NCBI GenBank assembly: GCA_019359495.1
Contig: JAHHHF010000097.1
Span: 26,426 to 90,425 of the forward strand
Origin: Goleter apudmare HA4340-LM2
GTDB lineage: Bacteria; Cyanobacteriota; Cyanobacteriia; Cyanobacteriales; Nostocaceae
DNA length: 64,000 nt
Direction of reading: 5' to 3'
Shown here: positions 17,838-27,132 of the stretch, piece by piece
Numbering within the stretch: position 1 is the first letter of the stretch
Layout: the number at the start of each line of letters is the position of its first letter
Notes under the pieces: model-generated
The model's input: the letters and a program-made list of their open reading frames with translations, nothing else
What the model was told of the DNA's origin: nothing
The model's database searches: none
Translations under genes and position numbers: made by a program

Positions 17838-18614
17838 TTACATCCCCATGATTTCATATCCTGCATCCACATAGATGACTTGCCCAGTGATGCCACTGGA
17901 TAAGTCACTACATAAAAAAGCCGCCGTATTGCCTACTTCTAGCTGTGTGACTGTGCGGCGTAAGGGAGCGACTTGCTCTACATGATGAATCATGTCTAGG
18001 ATGCCGCCAACAGCGCTAGAGGCTAAAGTCCGAATGGGGCCGGCAGAGATGGCATTGACTCGGATATTTTGTGGACCAAGTTCCGCAGCTAAATAGCGGA
18101 CACTGGCTTCTAAACCCGCTTTGGCAACTCCCATGACGTTATAGTTAGGAATTGCTCTGACACCGCCTAAATAGGTCAAGGTGAGGATACTACCGCCATC
18201 TGTCATCAAGGGTTTAGCAGCACCACTCAATTGCACTAGGGAGTAAGTACTAATTTCTAAAGCGGTGCTGAAGCCTGAGCGTGAGGTTTGGCTAAAATCT
18301 CCACTCAAATCATCTTTGTTGGCAAAGGCTAGACAGTGAACAAGAATGTCTAACTTTCCCCACTGCTCGCGGATCGTCTCAAAAGTAGACTGAACCTGTT
18401 CTTCATTTTGGACATTGCAGGGAACAAACAAGCTGGGATTGAGGGGTTCTACTAATTCCGCAACTTTTTTCTCCATTTTGCCACGCTCATCTGGCAAGTA
18501 GGTAATGCCGAGGTTCGCTCCTGCTTTATGCAGTTGTTGGGCAATTCCCCAGGCGATGGAACGGTTGTTGGCAATGCCTGTAACCAGGGCGTTTTTTCCA
18601 GTCAGATTTAGCAT
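17838..18614 (-). CDS. fabI: enoyl-[acyl-carrier-protein] reductase (NADH)
   Basis: This enzyme reduces trans-2-enoyl-ACP in the last step of each fatty-acid elongation cycle. The ATG at 18614 ([23 protein letters not shown]) gives 258 residues, the usual length; an upstream ATG at 18635 adds seven residues. Seen: the FabI-type nucleotide motif [26 protein letters not shown], and the Tyr-X6-Lys catalytic pair in [19 protein letters not shown], preceded by LTYLGG. The C-terminal [12 protein letters not shown] is typical. It is divergent from ntcA across a 541-base gap. Confidence 0.96.
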   Translation of the reverse strand: MLNLTGKNALVTGIANNRSIAWGIAQQLHKAGANLGITYLPDERGKMEKKVAELVEPLNPSLFVPCNVQNEEQVQSTFETIREQWGKLDILVHCLAFANKDDLSGDFSQTSRSGFSTALEISTYSLVQLSGAAKPLMTDGGSILTLTYLGGVRAIPNYNVMGVAKAGLEASVRYLAAELGPQNIRVNAISAGPIRTLASSAVGGILDMIHHVEQVAPLRRTVTQLEVGNTAAFLCSDLSSGITGQVIYVDAGYEIMGM

Positions 18615-19155
18615 AGAAATTGTCAACGTGATCAATGATTAGGAGCATACTAGAATCTGAGGCTAGTTTGTCTTGGTTTTACGTGGGATTTGCAAAAACG
18701 GTGATTGCTGGAAGTGTTTACTGCAACTAAATTACCCCTTATTACTTAAGTTCTGCACCACAACTCTTAATTTTTTCTGCAAAAAATCTTTTGAATACAG
18801 CTAGTAGTACTATAGGAAATTTAAGATTCAAAACACAAAATTTATTTAAAAAATTTTGCTTACAGGTGAAGCCTGCTGGTATCTTTTCACAAACTTCAAA
18901 AAGTGATTAAATATAAGGCTTTTGACTGTTGTAAATGGTTGTGAGTGTTGTTGCTGTGTTGTAATCATGGAATTACCTATCAACAACTACTAGCTAAAAA
19001 GATCAGAAATTATGTATCATTATAAACAAATAACTATGAAGCAGTATTTTTGAGTATAGGAAAGTACAGAAAGGTTGACGGTGTCTTATTGTTTTTTCGG
19101 GTGTATTCTTAGGTAATCAGTTTTTGTTTTTCCGGCATTGGGTAGGGGAAGGGAG
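18615..19155. promoter_or_regulatory. long divergent promoter region of fabI and ntcA
   Basis: The gap of 541 bases holds no gene. Long leaders with several promoters are known for ntcA in Anabaena. I see GTA-N10-TAC at 18961-18976, two bases wider than the NtcA consensus GTA-N8-TAC, and AT-rich -10-like sequences (TATCAT 19015-19020). GGGGAAGGGAG directly precedes the ntcA ATG. Exact start sites cannot be set from sequence. Confidence 0.5.
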
Positions 19156-19827
19156 ATGATCGTGACACAAGATAAAGCCCTAGCAAATGTTTTTCGTCAG
19201 ATGGCGACTGGCGCTTTTCCGCCAGTTGTAGAAACGTTTGAACGCAATAAAACGATCTTTTTTCCTGGCGATCCTGCTGAACGAGTTTATTTTCTTTTGA
19301 AGGGTGCGGTGAAACTTTCCAGGGTGTACGAGGCAGGAGAAGAAATAACGGTAGCACTACTACGGGAAAATAGTGTTTTCGGTGTGTTGTCGTTGCTGAC
19401 GGGAAACAAGTCGGATAGATTTTACCATGCGGTTGCATTTACACCTGTAGAATTGCTGTCAGCTCCAATTGAACAAGTCGAGCAAGCTCTCAAGGAAAAT
19501 CCAGAATTGTCGATGTTAATGCTGCGGGGTCTGTCTTCGCGCATTTTACAGACAGAGATGATGATTGAAACCCTCGCTCACCGAGATATGGGTTCGAGAT
19601 TGGTGAGTTTTCTGTTAATTCTCTGTCGTGATTTTGGCCTTCCTTGTGCCGATGGGATCACAATTGATCTAAAACTATCTCATCAAGCGATCGCAGAAGC
19701 AATTGGTTCTACTCGTGTAACTGTGACTAGGCTACTCGGGGATTTACGTGAAAAAAAGATGATTTCAATCCACAAAAAGAAGATTACTGTGCATAAACCT
19801 GTTACCTTGAGTAGGCAGTTCACTTAA
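19156..19827 (+). CDS. ntcA: global nitrogen regulator NtcA
   Basis: This CRP-family transcription factor responds to 2-oxoglutarate and activates nitrogen-assimilation and heterocyst genes. The ATG at 19156 ([19 protein letters not shown]) gives 223 residues, the standard NtcA length in Anabaena; six additional upstream codons are open but unlikely. The effector domain covers about 25-130 ([35 protein letters not shown]), followed by the dimer helix ([31 protein letters not shown]). The winged helix-turn-helix has the recognition motif [28 protein letters not shown]. It is almost certainly functional. Confidence 0.98.
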   Translation: MIVTQDKALANVFRQMATGAFPPVVETFERNKTIFFPGDPAERVYFLLKGAVKLSRVYEAGEEITVALLRENSVFGVLSLLTGNKSDRFYHAVAFTPVELLSAPIEQVEQALKENPELSMLMLRGLSSRILQTEMMIETLAHRDMGSRLVSFLLILCRDFGLPCADGITIDLKLSHQAIAEAIGSTRVTVTRLLGDLREKKMISIHKKKITVHKPVTLSRQFT

Positions 19828-20001
19828 AACCAGTTGAGGGCAGCGGAGTTGGTAAATGTTGTGTTTTTAGAGTTAACACCCATCACCCACAGGTCGGTAA
19901 ATCTAAAAATTGAGTACTTTCAGCTATTGCCAATCTCCCATGCCTCACAGAAAATGAATGAAAGTAGTAGGCTGTATCTGGAAGCATTTCGGTAGCGGCA
20001 G

Positions 20002-21492
20002 ATGACCACCGGGTACATCCTCATATTAGCAATCTTGATTCTGGGAGGCGTACTTGCCACCGTTGGTGATCGTATTGGCACACGGGTTGGCAAGGCCCGC
20101 CTCTCACTCTTTAAATTGCGCCCCAAAAACACTGCTGTACTGGTAACTATTTTTACTGGTACGTTGATTTCGGCATCAACCCTAGCAATTTTATTTGCTG
20201 CCGACGAAGGCTTGCGAAAAGGGGTCTTTGAAATTGAAAATATTGAAAAAGATCGCAGGCTCAAGCGCGAACAGTTAACAACCCTAGAAGCTGAAAAAAG
20301 CCAAGTAGAGACTGAACTCAATCAAGCTAGGACTGAACAAGCTAAAGCGCAACAAGACTTACAAGATATTAATCGGTCACTGCAAGCAGCAAATGCCAAG
20401 CAACTGGCAACTCAAGCGCAACTGAATCGCACAATTAGTCAACAAGCGCAAACTCAAGCACAACTCCAACGCACTCAAGGTCAGTTGGGTCAAGTTGTGG
20501 CTCAATACCAAAAAGCTCTAACTGAACTGCAAAGCGTTTACAATCAGAGAAAGGCTCTGCAAGCAGCCGTAGAACAGTTGAAGACAGAGCGTCAAAGACT
20601 ATACGCTGAAGCCCAAAAAGCTATTAGTGAAGCGAAAACAGCGATCGCTAAACGCGACCAGGAACTGGCAAATAGGCAAGAAGCTATTGAACAACGAGAT
20701 CAAAAAATAGCCAACCTCGACCAATTAATTCAAAAGCGTAATTTAGAAATTAAAGCGCGTGAGCAAGTAATTGGTAAACGGGAAGCGCGCCTGAAAGAAT
20801 TGGAAAAACAACAGAATTATTTAGAACAGGAAGTGGCAAGGCTAGAAAAATACTACCAGTCTTACCGTGACTTGCGTTTGGGTAAACTGGCTTTGATTCG
20901 CGGCCAAGTGCTAGCGTCTGGTGTGGTTCGGGTTAACCAAACTGCTGCTGCTCGTCAAATCGTCGTCCAACTTCTCCAGGAAGCCAATCGGAATGCTAAC
21001 CTGGAATTAACTGAACCTGGGTCAAATCCTGCAAATATAGAGATACTGCATGTTACCCAAGAGAAGATTGAGCAATTAGTCAAGCAGATTGATGACGGTC
21101 GAGAATACGTGATGCGGATTTTCTCTGCTGGCAATTATGTCAGGGGAGAAAAGCAAATAGAGTTTTTTGCTGATACGGCCAGAAATCAACTAGTCTTTTC
21201 GGATGGTCAAGTGCTAGCTACAACTACTGCTGATCCCAAAACAATGACATCTTATCAATTACGCCAGCGATTGGATTTACTGATTTCGGCTTCCCAGTTT
21301 CGTGCTCGTAATGCTGGAATTATTGAAAGCGTACAAATAGATGGTACTTTCCTCCGCTTCGTCAGCCAATTGCGCCAGTCTACTCAACAATTAGAAATCA
21401 AAGCGATCGCCGCAGAGGACACTTACACTGCGGGGCCATTAAGAGTAAAACTAGTGGCCATAGTAGATGGACAAATTATTTTTAGTACCTAA
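20002..21492 (+). CDS. DUF3084 membrane-anchored coiled-coil protein
   Basis: This encodes 496 residues. Two transmembrane helices sit at the N-terminus (about 4-22, YILILAILILGGVLATVG; about 45-67, AVLVTIFTGTLISASTLAIL). A very long coiled coil spans about 80-290 (KREQLTTLEAEKSQVETEL... repeated IxxRDQxIxxLDQLIQKR). The C-terminal globular DUF3084 domain is at about 300-496. DUF3084 is conserved in cyanobacteria, and its position right after ntcA matches other Nostocales as I recall. Its function is not established; the shape suggests an inner-membrane scaffold. The following RuvC-fold gene is 52 bases downstream on the same strand and may be co-transcribed. Confidence 0.9.
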   Translation: MTTGYILILAILILGGVLATVGDRIGTRVGKARLSLFKLRPKNTAVLVTIFTGTLISASTLAILFAADEGLRKGVFEIENIEKDRRLKREQLTTLEAEKSQVETELNQARTEQAKAQQDLQDINRSLQAANAKQLATQAQLNRTISQQAQTQAQLQRTQGQLGQVVAQYQKALTELQSVYNQRKALQAAVEQLKTERQRLYAEAQKAISEAKTAIAKRDQELANRQEAIEQRDQKIANLDQLIQKRNLEIKAREQVIGKREARLKELEKQQNYLEQEVARLEKYYQSYRDLRLGKLALIRGQVLASGVVRVNQTAAARQIVVQLLQEANRNANLELTEPGSNPANIEILHVTQEKIEQLVKQIDDGREYVMRIFSAGNYVRGEKQIEFFADTARNQLVFSDGQVLATTTADPKTMTSYQLRQRLDLLISASQFRARNAGIIESVQIDGTFLRFVSQLRQSTQQLEIKAIAAEDTYTAGPLRVKLVAIVDGQIIFST

Positions 21493-21544
21493 AGACTCAA
21501 AATATTGACACGGTGAAATTTATTAATATTTAAGCGTATTTAAT

Positions 21545-21991
21545 ATGACTTCCAGGGAATTTTTACCAACACAACCAGTGATTTTGGGATTTGATCCAGG
21601 TCGAGATAAATGTGGTGTAGCAGTGATGGGATTGGATCGGCAATTGCATTATCACGAAGTTGTTCTTGCAGCTGGGGCGATCGCTACTATTGAAGCACTA
21701 CGCCAAAAGTTTCCGATTTCTTTGGTGGTGATGGGTAATCAAACTACGGCCAAACAGTGGAAACAGCAGCTTAATCAAGAACTAGGAAACGCTTTCAATA
21801 TTATTTTAGTAGATGAGCGCTACACAACTCTAGAAGCACGCGATCGCTATTGGCAAATGTACCCACCCAAAGGTATAACAAAACTATTACCAAAAGGTAT
21901 GCGGCAGCCACCACGACCCATAGATGATATTGTCGCTATCCTCTTGATTGAGCGATATTTAAATCGTTTGACGGAATCTGTAGAGACGTAG
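21545..21991 (+). CDS. RuvC/YqgF-fold resolvase-like protein
   Basis: This encodes 148 residues of the RNase H-like fold. The first strand has the catalytic-type motif ILGFDPGRDKCGVAVMG (Asp). A second acidic site is in IILVDERYTTLEARDRYW (Asp-Glu), and the C-terminus carries RPIDDIVAILLIERYL, with an Asp pair matching the third acidic position. These features place it with the YqgF/RuvX-RuvC group of pre-16S rRNA or Holliday-junction nucleases, in a cyanobacterial branch. Whether it is the pre-16S processing enzyme or a separate paralogue is not decided here. It follows the DUF3084 gene and is convergent with the DUF3146 gene. Confidence 0.8.
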   Translation: MTSREFLPTQPVILGFDPGRDKCGVAVMGLDRQLHYHEVVLAAGAIATIEALRQKFPISLVVMGNQTTAKQWKQQLNQELGNAFNIILVDERYTTLEARDRYWQMYPPKGITKLLPKGMRQPPRPIDDIVAILLIERYLNRLTESVET

Positions 21992-22006
21992 CAGTGCTAC
22001 GTCTCT

Positions 22007-22285
22007 CTACAGTTCAGCCCGAATAGTAAAAGCATAATCTCCCCCAGGCTCTAACTGATAATCTTGTTGCTCTAAAAAGCGACCTAGAGGTTCTTTAATT
22101 AAAGCGCGACCTTGAGAAGGCTTCACAGACAGTTCTCCTCGGCGAAAATGCCATTGAAACTGCCACTCATAGTCACCGGCGCTCACTTCGCCCTCAAGGA
22201 AGCCGTGTTGCCAGGATTGGCGGGTAATTCTGACATGGGCAATGGTTTCTGGCAGACGTTTTCCACTCACAATGCTTTGTGTCAA
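22007..22285 (-). CDS. DUF3146 family protein
   Basis: This is a small soluble protein of 92 residues (ETIAHVRITRQSWQHGFLEGEVSAG..., ending EPGGDYAFTIRAEL). It is rich in Trp and charged residues, predicted to be mainly beta strand, with no signal peptide or membrane segment. It matches the cyanobacteria-specific DUF3146 family as I recall it; the function is unknown. The start could be TTG at 22285 or GTG at 22270, since no ATG is available. It converges on the RuvC-fold gene with a 15-base gap, a neighbourhood conserved around ntcA in Nostocales. Confidence 0.8.
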   Translation of the reverse strand: MTQSIVSGKRLPETIAHVRITRQSWQHGFLEGEVSAGDYEWQFQWHFRRGELSVKPSQGRALIKEPLGRFLEQQDYQLEPGGDYAFTIRAEL

Positions 22286-22858
22286 GTGTCGGATAAAAAC
22301 TGACTACATAGGTTACTTCTTTTATTTACCAAACATAGCTTAAATCGACAAATTGACAAAGTGATACCAATTCAAAATTCTCAATACCCTGGGGTTACTC
22401 CTTTGGAGTATAGTCCTTGCAATGCAAGTAAGACGAGGGTTACTCCTCTACGTATATTTCAAACAGCAGATCTAGCAACACCGATTTTTAGTTAGAGCAG
22501 AAAACTACCTTTTGTAAAAACTTTATATATTTAATAATCGAAATCGCTAAATATACTTCATTGGTGATTACATCAATTATATAATTTAGCAACTCAATTT
22601 CCGTAAAATTTCTCTTTCATTAAAATGATTCCAGCCACTATACTTTTGAAAGTTGCGCTGGTCAGATTGGCGAAAAACCAGATTATCAAGGGTGTATGCA
22701 TTTACAAGATAACTAATTGATCAACTAGTAAATCTTCTCCAAACTAATAAATTTTCAATTGCCACCATAACATTTCATTTGTTATTAATCTCTGACCGAT
22801 ACAATAATTCTGTTCTTTTCCCACATTCCATATTTATCTAAAAATTTAAGTAATCATA
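22286..22858. other. 573-base AT-rich intergenic stretch
   Basis: I see no gene. Near 22390-22455 there are two copies of GGTTACTCCT (about 22393 and 22439) around CCTTGCAATGCAAG, a short repeat cluster. The rest is AT-rich with no clear motif. The promoter of the serine-rich protein gene at 22859 lies at the right end. Confidence 0.4.
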
Positions 22859-23188
22859 ATGGAACAATCTACTCAGCAACTGCTAGCACTAGCCTTAGCA
22901 GCAGGTTTGGCTTTCGTCATGGCTCCATGTCAAGCTCAAACTGCCAGAGAATTAAATGAAGATGAGATTAATAGCAATAGTTCCATATCTTCAAAATCTT
23001 CTGCTGAAAATACTAATTTATCCTCAAAATTGAGCGATTCTAGCAGTTCTGGACAGAGCAAGGCAGATATCACTTCAGAGGTTGATAGTAACTCTTCATC
23101 TACTAATAATACAGTGCCTGCAACACAGCCTACTGCACGTATTCCAATATCTAGCAGAATTTTCGCAGTCCCTTCAATGCAACAATAA
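22859..23188 (+). CDS. exported serine-rich low-complexity protein
   Basis: This encodes 109 residues. A signal peptide is clear (LLALALAAGLAFVMAPCQAQTA, cleavage probably after AQA or CQA). The rest is disordered and Ser/Asn/Thr-rich (SNSSISSKSSAENTNLSSK, DSSSSGQSKADITSEVDSNS), ending in PISSRIFAVPSMQQ. No family is recognised. The presence of a good signal peptide plus a perfect terminator downstream argues that it is a real gene, perhaps a cell-surface or sheath peptide. The one Cys in the signal region makes a lipoprotein reading possible but weak. Confidence 0.6.
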   Translation: MEQSTQQLLALALAAGLAFVMAPCQAQTARELNEDEINSNSSISSKSSAENTNLSSKLSDSSSSGQSKADITSEVDSNSSSTNNTVPATQPTARIPISSRIFAVPSMQQ

Positions 23189-23218
23189 TCAGATTTCGAC
23201 TGGAGACTTCAAAAAGTG

Positions 23219-23256
23219 TGAAGGATGAAAGTTTATATTTCATCCTTCATTTTTTA
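23219..23256 (+). terminator. intrinsic terminator of the serine-rich gene
   Basis: TGAAGGATGAAA (23219-23230) and TTTCATCCTTCA (23238-23249) make a perfect 12-bp stem with a 7-base loop, followed at once by TTTTTT. It is positioned 30 bases after the stop codon. Confidence 0.8.
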
Positions 23257-23366
23257 TAGTTATAGGATATTTTCAAACGACTTCCAAAGCTTTAATCCAA
23301 AATTTATTTTTGAGCAAGTTACCGAACCCACAAGATTGATCCCTAAATTCAGTAACACCGAATAAA

Positions 23367-24596
23367 TTAACTCCCACAGCAGATTTTTTCATAGCGTTGA
23401 CCGGCGATTTCCCAGGTAAATTCTATTTCTACCAGTTTTCTACCATTATCAGATAATTCAGATCGCAGTTGTGGTTGCTCAAACAGTTGACTAATAGCTG
23501 TAACATATTCCCTTGGTGTATTTGCTCGTAACGCTCCCAATGGGATACCATGACTATCTACAGCTAATCCTTCTAAACCGCGATCGCTTGCTACTACCGG
23601 TACACCAGCTGCCATAGCCTCTAAGGTTTTATTCTTAATCCCAAAACCCGTTCTCAGTGGCACTACACAAACGGTTGATTGATGAAGATACTCTACCATC
23701 GAATTGACGCGCCCGGTGACGATGACCCCAGGAATGTCTTTCAGTGCTAAAATTTCTGCTGCTGGTCTAGCACCAACAATACTAAATGTGGCGTCAGGAT
23801 AAGATTTTTGTAGTTCTGGTAAGACTTCTAAGGCAAAAAACCTCGCCGCATCAATGTTGTGAGATGCATCCATCGCCCCGACAAAGATTAAACCGTGTCC
23901 GCCTGAGTCTTGGGAACGGTAGGGAAACAATTCCAAATCTACGCCATTAGGAATGACCGCGATTTCAATATCAGGGCGGAGTTTGAGAAATTCTTGGCGA
24001 TCGTCTGCGGTGGTGACAACGATGTGAGAAAATTTAGCGGAGTAACGCTTCTCATAACGTTCCAAGACTAAAGAGAGATATAAGCGATCGCGTAAAGCAT
24101 TTTGTGAAGCTTTCATTTCTAGATGGTCACGCACCCAGCCGTAAACTGAACTGTGGACATCGACCACCGTGTTTACACTGTGGCGGAATTCAGGACGAAT
24201 ATATATTTCATTTACACTATGTTCACAGGTGATGACATCACACTTTTTCGCCTCCACATAATCATCAACTAACGCTTGAATAGCTGGCGAGTAACGATGC
24301 AAAACATTTGGTGGTGTGGCTTTCACTACCGATTCGATGAATCGTCCCGTCTTAGAGAATAATCCTGTAATTCCGCCTTGACTTTCGGGTTCTGGTGGTA
24401 AGGGAAAAATAATCAGTTCACTGACATATTTCCGTAATTCCTCTACATCTGCATTCGTTACTTCTTTGTTAGACTGTGTAACTAAACTCACAGAATGGTT
24501 TTGTTGGAGGTATTTGAGCAAATTAAATGTTCTAATTTCCGTTCCCCCACGACTGGGAGGATAGGGAAATGTGGAAGATAGCATAAGAATACGCAT
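23367..24596 (-). CDS. GT-B glycosyltransferase (family 4-like)
   Basis: This encodes 409 residues. The N-terminal Rossmann-type domain begins MRILMLSSTFPYPPSRGGTEIR, with the glycine-rich acceptor-side loop typical of GT4 enzymes. The C-terminal donor domain has VIPNGVDLELFPY, LIFVGAMDASHNIDAARFF, FSIVGARP, VIVTGRV and the nucleotide-sugar motif region RTGFGIKNKTLEAMAAGVPVVASDRGLEGL (the Glu of the EX7E-like motif). It has the form of a sugar transferase for surface polysaccharide or glycoconjugate; the substrate is unknown. The ATG at 24596 is preceded by AGGAAAA. It stands alone between the serine-rich gene and the ParAB-like block. Confidence 0.9.
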   Translation of the reverse strand: MRILMLSSTFPYPPSRGGTEIRTFNLLKYLQQNHSVSLVTQSNKEVTNADVEELRKYVSELIIFPLPPEPESQGGITGLFSKTGRFIESVVKATPPNVLHRYSPAIQALVDDYVEAKKCDVITCEHSVNEIYIRPEFRHSVNTVVDVHSSVYGWVRDHLEMKASQNALRDRLYLSLVLERYEKRYSAKFSHIVVTTADDRQEFLKLRPDIEIAVIPNGVDLELFPYRSQDSGGHGLIFVGAMDASHNIDAARFFALEVLPELQKSYPDATFSIVGARPAAEILALKDIPGVIVTGRVNSMVEYLHQSTVCVVPLRTGFGIKNKTLEAMAAGVPVVASDRGLEGLAVDSHGIPLGALRANTPREYVTAISQLFEQPQLRSELSDNGRKLVEIEFTWEIAGQRYEKICCGS

Positions 24597-25036
24597 AGAA
24601 TTTTCCTTTTTATAATTAAAAAACTATCGTGGTAGATTTAAGCTGTAGTAGATATAAATCACTCAGGTTACATATCAGTTTTAACATCAGATTTTTATTT
24701 GTCTAATATCTCAATATGATTTGAAGTTGATTTTTAAATAACTCACTACACCCTCTGTTCATTCATTTTTTGAATAACAATATCCCCGGCTTCTTTAAGA
24801 TTTTCGCCGATATATGACTATGAGTGTACTAAAAGAGTGCGATCGCTAATCGATTACCTTTTTAAAAACTACTTTTAAATAAACCAGCGCTGATATTTCC
24901 AGCTATATTAATAAATTTCAATGTAGGGTGTGTTGTCGCACAGCGCAACGCACCATCAACCTTTATTACCTACTTTTTGGAAGAGTTGGAGTAGGTTTAT
25001 AAACTGTGTTAGATCGCAGTTGAAAGCTAAAATCTA
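24597..25036. other. 440-base intergenic stretch with a dispersed repeat
   Basis: No gene is seen. GTAGGGTGTGTTGTCGCACA followed by GCGCAACGCACCATC (about 24924-24958) is an imperfect inverted repeat (GGTGTGTTGTCGC against GCGCAACGCACC) of a type widespread in cyanobacterial genomes. The rest is AT-rich. Confidence 0.5.
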
Positions 25037-25768
25037 CTAATCTTCTAGATAGAGGCTTTCTATAATATCAAGCATTTTATTAACGCTTATACCCTTTTGC
25101 ATTTTTTTTCCATGTAGGATTTTTACTCTTTCTATCACATCATTTAATGATTTAAACTGTTCTTTTTCGCGTTCATCTACTACTGCTATTGATACCTGAT
25201 TAGCTTTCTTTACATTAAAGCCTGCATTGAGTAGTTTTTTAGCAATTTTATCTACTTCAAATTTTGTAAATACTGCTAGAGGTTCAACCTTATCTGCTAA
25301 CTTTCTTTTTAGCTCCTTGTTTTCATTTTCTAACTTTACTTTAGCAGTTGACTCTTCCAACAGTTGTTTAGTGATCTTTTCAAAGCGCGATTCTAAATTG
25401 TTTAAAAAATTTTCTAAATCTTTTGCGGTGAAGTTTACTTTTCCTAAACTGCCATCTTTTGCTTTTCTAAATAATTGAACTTGCTTTGTTAAAGCTTCCT
25501 CATTTTCATCTTCAATAATAAATACTCCAATCATTTCACCTTTACGCGGATCTATTTCTCTAGCTCTAGCCGCCGCATAATACTCAAAGTCGCCATCTAC
25601 TACCTCATATGATTGTAGACTTGTTCTGCGAACTACTATAGGGTTAATAACTCCTTCAGACTCTAAAATCAACTTAGCAGCTTGTTCTAAATCATCATCT
25701 ACAAAAGTTGAACGAGGTTTGCTAGAAGTAATTTTTTTGATAGCAACAAGCGATGTGGACAATTTCAT
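25037..25768 (-). CDS. ParB-like N-terminal domain protein, partner of the nuclease-ParA fusion
   Basis: This encodes 243 residues. The N-terminal 100 residues resemble a ParB/Srx domain (IKKITSSKPRSTF, GVINPIVVRRTSLQSYEVVDGD). Where canonical ParB has the CTP-binding GERRxRA motif, this protein has GDFEYYAAARA, so clamp-type CTPase activity may be altered or absent. A coiled coil follows at about 113-165 (LENFLNNLESRFEKITKQLL, KVKLENENKELKRKL). The last about 80 residues have a helical KVDKIAKKLLNAGFNVKKANQVSIAV-like region that may bind DNA. Its ATG overlaps the stop of the upstream gene by one base (TAATG), indicating translational coupling. The coding DNA is AT-rich relative to neighbours. 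Confidence 0.8.
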   Translation of the reverse strand: MKLSTSLVAIKKITSSKPRSTFVDDDLEQAAKLILESEGVINPIVVRRTSLQSYEVVDGDFEYYAAARAREIDPRKGEMIGVFIIEDENEEALTKQVQLFRKAKDGSLGKVNFTAKDLENFLNNLESRFEKITKQLLEESTAKVKLENENKELKRKLADKVEPLAVFTKFEVDKIAKKLLNAGFNVKKANQVSIAVVDEREKEQFKSLNDVIERVKILHGKKMQKGISVNKMLDIIESLYLED

Positions 25769-27132
25769 TAAGCTAACCCTATCTTTTGTAAAACTTCTAA
25801 TGCTAGCAATTCAAATTCTTGTGCGGCTGTTGAATCTGGTTTAAAATCAAGCACGGAAATTGGATCAGCTACCTCCATATCTCCTACAATCAGAAACTTT
25901 TCTGCACATTTAGCCAGATCGTCTCTGTCATAAATAACTGAATCCATGACCTCAAAACCATATCGTTTTGGAATGGCTTCTAGTCGTTTAGGTAAAGTAT
26001 GTTTTACAAATTGATTATTAGTCGATATTTTACAAGCAAGTACACCTAAAATTTCAAGTTGAGGTTTTCTTATTTGTTTTCTAAATCCATTTATCTTTTT
26101 AATAAAATCCTTAACGTTTATGAGACCTTGATTCGCAAAAGGTTTGAGATCTGAAGGAATAATAAGGTAATCAGCAGTAATTAGAGCAATCCTAGCATAG
26201 AGATTTAAAGAAGGAGGAGTATCAATCAATACTACATCATATTTCTCTGATACTTCATTGAGCTTTTGAGCGAGCATCATTTTACTATCTTCTTGCTGAA
26301 TTAACTCATTTTCATAATTCATTAAACTGATATGAGAAGGAACAACACTAATTTCTGGATCAGTAAACTGAGATTTTCTAGCAACTTCTTCTATAGGGTA
26401 AAAATCTTCTGATTGTAATATATGAAGAATGTTAGATCCTTTTATATCATCAAATTCTTCATCATCAAATTTGACTAAACCGGTTGCAAATGTAGTATTA
26501 GCTTGACTGTCTAAATCAATAACTAAAACTCTTTTACCCTTTTTACGAAGAGCAGCAGCTAAGTTAACTACAGTAGTTGTTTTACCAACGCCGCCCTTAT
26601 TGTGATAAACCGCAATTACTTTCATAGAATTTTGCCTCTTGCTTTCAGAACTCGATTTAGTTTCAGATATTTCAATCTCAGATTTCTCTACACTTTGCCT
26701 TGCTTTCAAACTTTCTCTATCAATTAAACTGCTAATTTCCTCTATCTTCGCCTCAACGTCCTTACCAGCACATTGAAAGACAAGCTGGATATCATACTGT
26801 AATTTTTCATAAATCCTGATTTCTTTCCCATTAGTCAACAAGCCATACCGCACATTCAAGCTGGTTAAATAATGCCTGAGTCGTGAGACATGATTATTTA
26901 AGTTATGCTTGGGATGCTTCGCCTCCATCACAACACTCAATGGTGAGTTAGCATCCAAAACAAAGGGAATAACTTGTGCAGCAAATGCTAAAAAATCTAA
27001 GCGGATACTACCAACGGCAACTTCTTGATGCCAGGTGTCAGGAGTATACCCTAGCTGCGGTAGCAAATACTGAACTATGAGCTTGCTTTCAACTTCGCTT
27101 TCATTGCGACACAGTTCGGGATTAAAAGGCAA
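25768..27132 (-). CDS. HsdR-N-type PD-(D/E)xK nuclease domain fused to ParA ATPase
   Basis: This encodes 454 residues from TTG at 27132, which has AGGGG about 9 bases upstream. Residues 1-140 match the type I restriction HsdR N-terminal fold: an early Glu helix (NESEVESKLIVQYLLPQLGY), Asp46 (SIRLDFLAF) and Glu70-x-Lys72 (VVMEAKHPKHNL), then YGLLTNGKEIRIYE. These residues form a plausible intact PD-(D/E)xK site. A charged linker (about 135-168) leads to a full ParA domain starting at Met170: deviant Walker A NKGGVGKTTT (Lys179 and Lys184), Walker A' VIDLDSQANTT, Walker B VVLIDTPPSLN and LIIPSDLKPFANQGL. An internal start at Met170 could make ParA alone. It is coupled to the ParB-like gene. Whether the nuclease-like domain cuts DNA is untested. 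Confidence 0.88.
   Translation of the reverse strand: MPFNPELCRNESEVESKLIVQYLLPQLGYTPDTWHQEVAVGSIRLDFLAFAAQVIPFVLDANSPLSVVMEAKHPKHNLNNHVSRLRHYLTSLNVRYGLLTNGKEIRIYEKLQYDIQLVFQCAGKDVEAKIEEISSLIDRESLKARQSVEKSEIEISETKSSSESKRQNSMKVIAVYHNKGGVGKTTTVVNLAAALRKKGKRVLVIDLDSQANTTFATGLVKFDDEEFDDIKGSNILHILQSEDFYPIEEVARKSQFTDPEISVVPSHISLMNYENELIQQEDSKMMLAQKLNEVSEKYDVVLIDTPPSLNLYARIALITADYLIIPSDLKPFANQGLINVKDFIKKINGFRKQIRKPQLEILGVLACKISTNNQFVKHTLPKRLEAIPKRYGFEVMDSVIYDRDDLAKCAEKFLIVGDMEVADPISVLDFKPDSTAAQEFELLALEVLQKIGLA

Noticed and set aside
18961..18976. GTA...TAC upstream of ntcA as an NtcA autoregulatory site
   Set aside because: The spacing is N10 rather than the consensus N8, and the distance to a -10 candidate (about 35 bases) does not fit class II activation; kept only as part of the promoter region.
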